Source: Clitopilus passeckerianus
Taxonomy: Eukaryota; Basidiomycota; Agaricomycetes; Agaricales; Entolomataceae
NCBI GenBank assembly: GCA_944990035.1
Contig: CALYLX010000019.1
Span: 31,741 to 95,740, forward strand
Direction: 5' to 3'
Length of the DNA: 64,000 bases
The notes under the pieces are model-generated. The model was not told the DNA's origin and searched no databases. It saw only the letters and a list, made by a program, of their open reading frames with translations. Positions 56,606 to 64,000 of the stretch are shown here, in pieces; positions within the stretch are counted from its first letter, which is position 1, and every line of letters starts with the position of its first letter. The translations under genes were made by a program, and so were the position numbers.

Positions 56606-58403
56606 ATGAGCCGGACGAATATCCCGGATTTTCCTTTTACGACTGGTCCTAAACCAGATTGGGAGTCAGATATTGACTACGGGGATCTGCTAAGGAGTGT
56701 ACCCAAGAGGTGGGCCATACCATCAGTCCCTGGTTGACTGGAACTGACACCCATCATAGTTGTGTTATTCTTCAGTCCCTTAAGCAATGTATGTAAACAT
56801 CGTTCCCTTTCCTTTCAACTTGATAACTTACGGGTGATAGCCAGAGAAAGGTGGCTGTCAGACACCTTCCCCCGTTTCTCGTTCAAAACAAGAGGAAAGA
56901 ATACAGATCCACAATCTCCTCCTCATATGCTCTATTCTCGAGGCAAATGTGATCTCAGGATTGGACCTCACACATTCCCAGACACGTCTTTCTATGAAGC
57001 CCATTATAAGTCACCTCAGAACTCGACGCCCGAAACACCTGCTCCTCAGGTGTCCACGAGTAGTTGGCAGGCTAAGGCCTCTACGAGCTACGGTGCCACT
57101 GCTTATGCTACATCTGCTTCGATGACGGCACCACTTCAGTCACCTCCCACAACCATCAACAAGGGTACGACTTCGACCTTAAGTGCAGGAGACATTAGCC
57201 AAACTCTGATCACAAAAGTGAACGAAGCAGCTGCAACCAATCCAACACTGGCTTCATTGCTGCATCAAGCCGCTGCAGGTACAGCTACCCCCGAGCAACT
57301 TAAGACTCTTGGTGTTCTCATACAACAGCTAGCATCTCCAACTGAACCAATCACGGCTGCATTGGCTACATCGACTGCTTCGCCCTCAATTGACCCTTTA
57401 TTGCAGCATCAACCATCGACCAGCTCGCCTGTGATCCCGCAGCCGCCTGCTCCAGTGACAGATTTCGATCTTATCATTGAATTCAAGGAAAGGCCACAGG
57501 AGAAGTGGCTGTTTCCTCGTGTTCCGGTAATCCTGAAAAAAGACGAAGACGCTGATGAAGACCAGTACGACATAGCCATCGAAGCTCAGCTACCCTTCGA
57601 CACTTCAATTGTTCCGTGGCTGCCAGCGAAGAATCAACCAGAGGAAGCTGTGGGAAAGGACGATGAGGCACCGAGGGAGGTCGTATCCTTCAACCTGAAA
57701 AGACCTGCCGCACCTTTGTGGGACACTTTGAACCGGTGGTCAGGCGACGCAGCACAGCAAGAGGAGAACGTAAGGCTAATGGAGGAAATGGTAAGATATC
57801 CCAGTGAAATTAGACACAACATCTCCTAACCGGATTACTTAGCCTCAGCCCGAGCGCGTATTCCTGGCACACACGTTACCCCAAGGTGACCTGCTCGTTG
57901 CTCTCCAAAATGTAAGTCAAACATGGGTGGTTGGATCAACGAGACTAATTCATTTTCTGACAGGCCTCTCACCCGCCTTACCAAATGAAGACTCTTAAAC
58001 CTGGCGTTAATACAAAAGCACGACCCAAGCGCAGACCTCCGCCAAAGGCCAAAGATGATACCCAGACACCCCAAAAAGACGCCGAAACAGCACAGGAGAA
58101 AACCCCAAGTGCGAAACGGCGTAAAACGGCTCAGCCGGAGAAGAAGACGCCGCCGATACCCATACATTGCACCCATTGTAAGAAAACAGATGTCCCGTTG
58201 ATCCAAGGTGGTCGTAAGTGTTTGCCTTTGATCCATTCTTCTGAAATTTTAACAATGGATGTCCAGGATACTGTCGGCCATGCGTCGAAGCTGGTCATGC
58301 CACACCGCAACCTTCAAGCCTGGTTTCGACACCTGCACCGCAAGCACCTCCAACTTCAGCAACGGCTTCGAATATACCGGAGGTGCCTACAAATATTTCA
58401 TAA
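56606..58403 (+). CDS. Unrecognised protein with a C-terminal CxxC...CxxC zinc finger
   Basis: ATG at 56606 gives MSRTNIPDFPFTTGPKPDWE and DIDYGDLLRSVPK; two short introns lead to RERWLSDTFPRFSFKTRGK and RGKCDLRIGPHTFPDTSFYE. A long Thr/Ser/Ala/Pro-rich middle follows, then FDLIIEFKERPQEKWLFPRV, DIAIEAQLPFDTSIVPWLP, a basic stretch (KARPKRRPPPKAKDD) and a terminal zinc finger HCTHCKKTDVPLIQGG joined to RYCRPCVEAGH (C-x2-C-x13-C-x2-C). The finger resembles a short GATA type. Taken with the nuclear-type basic tract this suggests a chromatin or transcription factor subunit, but I recognise no named family. The final splice at 58213 (GTAAGT donor) is needed to complete the finger. It is convergent with the membrane-protein gene, 73 bp between stops. 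Confidence 0.65.
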
Positions 58404-58476
58404 TTTATGCTGTAAATGCGACATGATGCTGTAAGATAATAATGATCCAGTGTAACGATAGCAAAGAATGACAAAA

Positions 58477-61400
58477 CTAATGAACCAGACGTATCGTCCA
58501 CCCGAGCCACCAAATAATGATTACAACCTGCATAAGCACAATGGCTAGTTCTGTAATAACAGCCAACCATTGTATAAAGATGCCAACCCAGAAGAACGGG
58601 AGAGCTGTCCACCTGATACCTTCGTAAGGTATCATCCTGAGATGATAGTTGATACTGGAGGAAATCGCAGCTCGCATCTGTAGGATATTAATCGCTACAG
58701 ATAGAACTGCGAAAAGTAACAACCCCATCCAATGCCGGAGCGAACGAGTCGGGACTCTGTAAATAGGGTATCTTTTCGCCTCGCCAGTGAATTCATTCCG
58801 GTACAATGGTATGATGAGGAAATCTTGAATGTCTTTGCCGATGGTGGTTCCGTAGGTACGCCAGACGGGGGTAATGGTATCCAAAAAGAATGTGAGGGTA
58901 TCCATGCCGAATTCCCAAAACTGTTGGTATTGGTCCTTGTAGCTTTCTTCCAGAGCGACAATATGGGACAGCTGACAAAATGGTTTAGTTGGATGTATCT
59001 CACTTAGGGCGTTAGAACATACCTCAGGATATACTACAGATGTGTGCGATAATGTTTTCTTGTAGCTTTCCTTAGTAGAAGAGTGCACCTCCTGGACCGA
59101 ACCTAGCCTCTCAGCAACCTCTTTCGCATGTTTACCGATGCGTTCGCAGTGAGTTTCAAGGACATCCAAAGAGGATACAAGCGATTCGATTGGATCATCA
59201 AGCACACTCCTGGGTATTGAAATCTCAGCAGAGGTTCGCAAAACAAAGTCTTGGAGAACACTCTGCTGCCGAATTAGGCGCTGGTGAATATCGTCCACTG
59301 CCCGCCAACCCCTGAATCGGCGAGTGTTGCCAGTAACAGCAGCCGGGTCGTGGCCAAAGGCGTCTAAAAGCTCCTTTGGTAGTCCTTTGTATTTGACTCC
59401 GAGGGATGCCATCGCAGAGTTCTGAGTAGCTTCGTAATCGCGGACAGCTCCAGAAATGCGGTTGAGTAGTTGTCGCATCTTGTGATTATGTATGGAGGCC
59501 TCTTCCAGCAACCTTTGAATCGTTCAAGCACTGAGACGTGTGTATGCGTGAAAGGAACATACCTAGTCTTTTGAGCATAGGACTTGTCACTGCTCACATT
59601 ACGCTTAACCCGCCTTTCATTCACCTTGGGCCTCAGTTCTGGGGATCGCGACCGTGCACGGGCTCTCCGTCGACCAATCACCCTATCGACTCCAGGTGAT
59701 AGGTTCAGGTTGGGCTTGGGAGAATTTGGTAACGAAGTTTGTGAGTGTGTTCCAGATGTCGGCCCGGGAGAAGCGGCAGTAAGCTGAATGGTGATGCCAG
59801 GGCTAGTAACCCTGCCTTCATCTTCGCTCTTCGATGCCGGAGACAACGTCAAGCTTTGCTTCGGGATGTCGGCACGTTTGGATCCGTCTGACTGTTCCGC
59901 TTTGAAGACGTCCTCTTTCTTGACTGCGGCGGACTCTGGGCTACGCATAACAGACGCATTTCGGCTAGGAGGCGATGTGGCTGACGCCCCGATTGGCAGG
60001 CTGCTGAATGATGATTCATTGCTCCTCCGCGATTCCAGTGAATTTCGGGCGGATTCGACAAATGGCTCGAAAGAGACACCGTCATCGTGAGAGACTTTTC
60101 TCTCAAATAGTGGAGGGAATAGTCGGTTTGTGGATCCTCGGGACAGGACCGGCCGTAATGGCGAAGAACCAGGCTTCTCGGGTGGGGGATTCGGTAGGAT
60201 AGCATCCTCAGGAATGGGTGTCATGGGATCATGATGTGCTCTCGCATGAAGGTACTCCTCCATGATGAGGGCGGTAAGATTTCGTGGTGAGCGCTCTCCA
60301 GGAGTTGCACGTTTCTCGAGATGCTTGAGCCACGTAAATGGCTCTGCCTTTTCAAGAGTGCTTCTGACCAGTTGTTCTTGGCTGGCATACCATCTTGAAA
60401 TGGCTGCGATATTAAACGGGGCGCCTTGAGAGATGTTGGTGTAGACAAGATTATATCTTCTTCCAAATTGCTCGTTAATAATCTCCGCCTTCCGTAGGGT
60501 ATTAGGTGATGCTATTGTCCTCAACCTTGCAATCTTGTCTATAATTCCATGAGAGTAGATCAAAGGGATACGTGATACGATGCTCACCGGCATGAGAAAT
60601 CTCCTGCTTCTCCAATATTGCCTTGACCGGAGGGTAAGATTCTTTACCTTTCCGTTTAGACATGCTGGCTAGTTTCCAACGTGCATCAGTCTTATCCTCT
60701 TCACCGCTCCAGTCGAGAGTTCTACCATTATCCAACGACGAGGGAACGAGGCCGGACCGAAATGGTTCTGTCGACGGCCTGAAGTCAATGTCCGAGCTAC
60801 TCCTTGGACCAGTTGGAGATAGAGGAATAGGGCGAGGAACTTCTTCAGGAATCCCATTCGTTGGCACCTGAGCTTGTTGGGCCTGGTCAATCTTGATAGA
60901 TGTCGAACGACCACCAAGTCGAGCCTCTCTCCTTGCCTTCAGTTTCAGTGCCCGTTGAACATCTTGGAGAATTCTGGGGTCTAATTATGGTTGAGCTGTG
61001 TCCAGAATGCAATTTCTAAGTAGTCACCTTCGTGTGCTACAGCCTTTCATGAGAACGTATATAAAGAAAGATCGAGGAGGCGAACTCACAGAGGTCATAT
61101 TCATCCGACACGGAACTGAGCCCCGATTCCTCCTGCTGCACGGACTCTAGCACTCTCGTTGCGTAGGAATGGCTTGGCCGCGGTGGTGTTACATAGTTGC
61201 TGGCGGAACCATGGTGTGGATCGACAAACTCGTCCACTCCGTTGCCCACCGACTTGACGCGTCGCCGTACCTTGGAGGGAGGTGTCCTTGGAATCGACGT
61301 AAAATTACGTTTCGTCGAGTACGTTCTTGATACTGAAGGTCCTAGTCGTTGTCCGTTTTCTAAAGGACGATGCGATAAACCGGATGGCCCTGAGTTATCG

Positions 61401-61495
61401 GCCGGGAAGTATATTCGGGATTGCTTTGAGCTACTCGCAACGGGATATTGTTCGAGCGAACCGCCGGAGGTAGCAGAGGCATCCTCCAGAGGCAT
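58477..61495 (-). CDS. Unrecognised coiled-coil membrane protein with a 9-nt microexon
   Basis: ATG at 61495, stop at 58477. Exon 1 is Ser/Pro/Arg-rich (SKQSRIYFPADNSGPSGLSH) and ends SSVSDEYDL. A 9-nt exon (61036-61028) adds HE within SHED before RILQDVQRALKLKARREARL. Later exons give IARLRTIASPNTLRKAEIIN, FNIAAISRWYASQEQLVRST, a long Ser/Pro-rich segment, then a helical bundle (HKMRQLLNRISGAVRDYEAT, LDVLETHCERIGKHAKEVAE). At the C-terminus are two or three membrane spans (HWMGLLLFAVLSVAINILQM, ALPFFWVGIFIQWLAVITEL, VLMQVVIIIWWLGW). I do not recognise the family. The topology, a large cytosolic part and C-terminal spans, would suit an ER or nuclear-envelope protein, but that is inference. 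Confidence 0.65.
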
Positions 61496-61642
61496 TTCCC
61501 CAGGAGAGTGGTTGGCCCCTACTCGTGGTCCACAACAAAGCTGCGGCTCTTAGAGCAAGCGACAGCAGCCGCTGGTATATGAACGTGTGCAATCACAGGC
61601 AATAATGTTGAGCCCCACTGCTTGCACGTCGATTCACGTGCC

Positions 61643-62330
61643 TTAAGGCGAGTGTAGGCACATACGGGTTTTGACCTGGGGCCCCGCCTTCTTGCAGCAA
61701 CTTCCCCTTTCAAGGCTACATTGCATCAAATTCAAAACGAATATGTCAAATGGGTCTATCATAACTATTTCAAGCGAACAGGCCACGATGCTTAGGTCGT
61801 CCAAATGAGATTGTAGCAAAACAATTGTTTTCTTGGCGGAACGATCAGCTGGTATTCTCGACGTGGAATCAGAGCGAGGTCTTGAGAATGGATTGAAACG
61901 GGAAAGAGGAGCAAGCTTTTTGGGTGAAGCTTGTGATTCTCGCGAGGAGAACGAACAGGAACATGAGGTGCTATTTTTGGCATACGTTGAAGTGGGACTC
62001 GCGCGCCGTTGAACTCCAACGTTGTCCAAACTTTGTTCGTGCCGAACTTCCTTAGTATTGTAGGAAGGGGAAATAACTTTAGAAGGGTGGCCGAGCCCCA
62101 ACTTTCGAGCTTGCGCACGCTTTTGCAGGGCGAGCGCCCTTTTGATTTCTTTCTGTATTTGTTCTTCTATCGAAAGTGGTCAGAAGATATTCGGACAGGA
62201 GAGAATCAGCAGGCTCACTTTGTTCTTGCACCTCAGAAGTGGTACGAGCATGGTATTGCTCACTCATAGCCGCTGTGTATTCTGGGCCACGGGGCCGCAT
62301 GCATAGCTTGCCATTGACCGAAGAGGGCAT
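61643..62330 (-). CDS. Hypothetical basic protein, model uncertain
   Basis: A likely model starts at ATG 62330 (MPSSVNGKLCMRPRGPEYTA) and splices over about 50-90 nt to EQIQKEIKRALALQKRAQAR and KLGLGHPSKVISPSYNTKEV, then Ser/Arg-rich sequence to a stop at 61643. The helical EQIQKEIKRALALQKRAQAR stretch resembles LQDVQRALKLKARREARLGG in the next gene downstream on the same strand, so this could be a relative or a mis-split upstream part. A further upstream open stretch (MSKLSPAHSPKSEGGPF, ATG at 62553) could be an extra exon, but I could not join it in frame. No known domain. Confidence 0.35.
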
Positions 62331-62632
62331 TGGGGCGTATGCTGGATCTCTGAGCAAAATTAAGTAGGTCAATTTATACAGCTTGGGTGCTCTCAGGCTT
62401 CAGTTCCTCTATCATGGCCAAATGGCCCATCAAAACCTTGCTGAAGATGTTGGCCATTTGGACAATGGTATAATTCTCACCAGCTTGTGAAGGACAAAGC
62501 GTAAAAGGGCCACCCTCCGACTTCGGGCTATGGGCTGGACTCAGCTTTGACATTGATGACGTTGTAGATTGTCACCCGTGAACAATGGAAGAAGATACTG
62601 TAGCATTGCAGAGCTGAAGCACATTGTTGTTT

Positions 62633-63683
62633 CTAGGTAAATCTGGGCATCCTTTTCCCGGGGGATTTTCGCCTTTTTAGTAGTAGCTGGATGAACCCAA
62701 ACGTTGTCAAGCCGGATAGCCCATACCTTGGAGGTTTATCAGTAAAGCAGGACGGTAGAGCTCAACGGAGTGATTTACCAGGTAACGACGTAGGAAAGGT
62801 GAGCATTCCTCAAATCGACAGTAGGAGGTCGTCCTACTGGAATTCCCTGTAATTGCCTTGTTGCTGCTTCGCCTGCATGGCCCTCTAGGAAAATATTAGA
62901 AACACGCGGAAAGGTGGGATGAATATGCATACCGAAGATTTGTTCCACTAGCACTGGCTGGACATTGGCAGCTTCGCCACCAGCATATTCGGCCATTGTA
63001 TCAACGTCTGTCCAATACCATTTGCCTTGCTCAGGATGGTTGTGTGGTGTGAAAGAGTTGCGTGGTTGAGATGTTCTCAGCATCCCCAATACCTCTACTT
63101 CTCCCTGATCTTGTTGATGCGCTGAGCTGCCCAGCTGTTCGTTCGATACAAAGCCTCTATCCACCAGAATAGTCGACCCGTTCTCGCGAATTAGAGGTGT
63201 CACTACATGGACTCCGTGTACCCCCTCGCGAACCCGTGGTGCGAATATCATCGAGCGGGTATGGTCCCACTTTCCCTTCAGATACACCTTCCGCCAGACG
63301 AATTCTGGAATTACCGAGAGGCTAGGGTACGACTTGTCAGGAAAAACAACGTAGAGTAGAGTTGACTTGGCTTACTTCACTTTTGGTGGAAGAGTAAGTG
63401 GGTCTAGAGCTAGCTTCTCTTCTAGTTCGTCTATAAGGTTTACTTTCCATTGGAGTCGGTAGAGCTGCCAAGTTCCCAAGGCGAAAGTGAAGAAGGGCAT
63501 GAAGCCGACCAAAATCATCGTCGGGGTGACCCATGATTCCTTCCGTGGCTTGTAAATTGTAGGAACGCTAGACTTTTTCCAAAAGAATGAACGACTTTGC
63601 TGCCCCCAACATTGCTTGGTGCTATTAACCCGAAACGGCGAAAGGGTAGGCTGAAGCCTGAGGGTCGAGCGGAAAGCCAGCAT
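62633..63683 (-). CDS. SHY1: SURF1/Shy1, cytochrome c oxidase assembly factor
   Basis: Start taken at ATG 63683 (LAFRSTLRLQPTLSPFRVNS, a good mitochondrial presequence); in-frame ATG 63797 would add 38 aa. The first membrane span is TPTMILVGFMPFFTFALGTW followed by QLYRLQWKVNLIDELE, the conserved GxWQxxRxxWKxxLI element. Then VYLKGKWDHTRSMIFAPRVR, GVHVVTPLIRENGSTILVDR, GFV, WYWTDVDTMAEYAGGEA and RNAHLSYVVTW joined to a second span, YGLSGLTTFGFIQLLL. The order (span, intermembrane domain, span) and these motifs define SURF1, an inner-membrane factor for assembly of complex IV. Stop TAG at 62633-62635. Divergent from SLA2. Confidence 0.93.
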
Positions 63684-63833
63684 GGAATGTGTACAGAACG
63701 CGTCTTTTCGGATTTCGGATCCCAAGTATGGTGATAGCCGTAGGACCCATCGCTGCCCAAAGCGCTGCCTACAGTGACACCGCAGTTTCGCCAGCATCCC
63801 TTACTCAAACCCTTCAACATCTAAACCACAACC

Positions 63834-64000
63834 ATGTAAGCTAACTATGTAACATGACTGGATGATCTGGCTGATATGTCCATGCTAGGTTTGGGGGCGG
63901 AAGAAGAGGCGGTGGGTTTGATGTCGACGAGGAGATCCACTACCCAACACGACCAGTCGACAAGGATAAGGCTGAAAATGAGCTCGTTATCAACGTGAAG
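63834..64000 (+). CDS. SLA2: Sla2/HIP1R endocytic adaptor, N-terminal start only
   Basis: The gene runs off the right edge. An intron (63836-63888) splits the start codon: AT at 63834-63835 and G at 63889. The product begins MFGGGRRGGGFDVDEEIHYP and continues TRPVDKDKAENELVINVK. DKAE(x)ELVINVKK is the start of the ANTH domain of Sla2/End4, which binds phosphoinositides and, through a distal talin-like domain, actin during endocytosis. Only 38 residues are visible, so the assignment rests on that short block. The intron has GTAAGC...CTAG ends and a plausible CTAAC-like branch. Without the splice the ATG is followed at once by TAA. Confidence 0.72.

Noticed and set aside
1..64000. Transposable elements, CRISPR arrays, rRNA
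   Set aside because: No terminal repeats, transposase or reverse-transcriptase motifs, direct-repeat arrays or rRNA blocks were seen.

Overview
The window is nuclear DNA of a mushroom-forming basidiomycete (Agaricomycetes, probably Agaricales). Genes are densely packed on both strands, most introns are about 50 nt with GT...AG ends and CTGAC/CTAAC-like branch sites, and the centre is a textbook mushroom mating-type A (homeodomain, HD) locus between mitochondrial intermediate peptidase (MIP) and the beta-flanking gene. I cannot name the species. All gene models were spliced by eye, using reading-frame continuity and remembered family conservation. No search was run.

Left arm (1-11600): the 3' end of glycine decarboxylase (GCV2), a mitochondrial PPR protein, SEC61 gamma, COG1, a TMEM115-like Golgi membrane protein, a FAM32A homologue and a WHIM/DDT-like putative chromatin protein. 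These are housekeeping genes arranged as convergent and divergent neighbours.

MAT-A core (11959-27197): MIP (+), HD2.1 (+), HD1.1 (-), HD2.2 (+), HD1.2 (-), HD2.3 (+), beta-flanking gene (-). HD1.1/HD2.2 and HD1.2/HD2.3 are two divergent HD1-HD2 pairs, each sharing an intergenic region of about 200 bp. HD2.1 has no HD1 partner and lies directly beside MIP. By the known biology of the family, HD1 and HD2 proteins from different alleles form a heterodimer that switches on the dikaryotic programme. Five HD genes, all apparently intact, imply a multi-subunit A specificity.

Right arm (27464-64000): an alanine-rich LEA-like protein, glycogenin with a very long disordered tail, an ADCK2/Cqd1-like UbiB protein, REV7, SNX4/Atg24, a PTM1/GPR107-family membrane protein, RPB2, a fructosamine/ketosamine-3-kinase, an Old Yellow Enzyme-type oxidoreductase, two tandem MFS transporters, an NDUFA9-like protein, BDP1 (TFIIIB''), an unrecognised zinc-finger protein, an unrecognised membrane protein with a 9-nt microexon, a basic hypothetical protein, SURF1/Shy1 and the 5' end of SLA2. 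There are no transposons, CRISPR arrays or rRNA genes. The only tRNA-like signal is a degenerate one near 53010-53075.

The most notable points are the unpaired HD2 gene, stop-free introns of length 3n at the same place in both HD1 genes, GC-AG introns, start codons isolated or split by introns, and a KxGQ-motif substitution in the UbiB-family protein.
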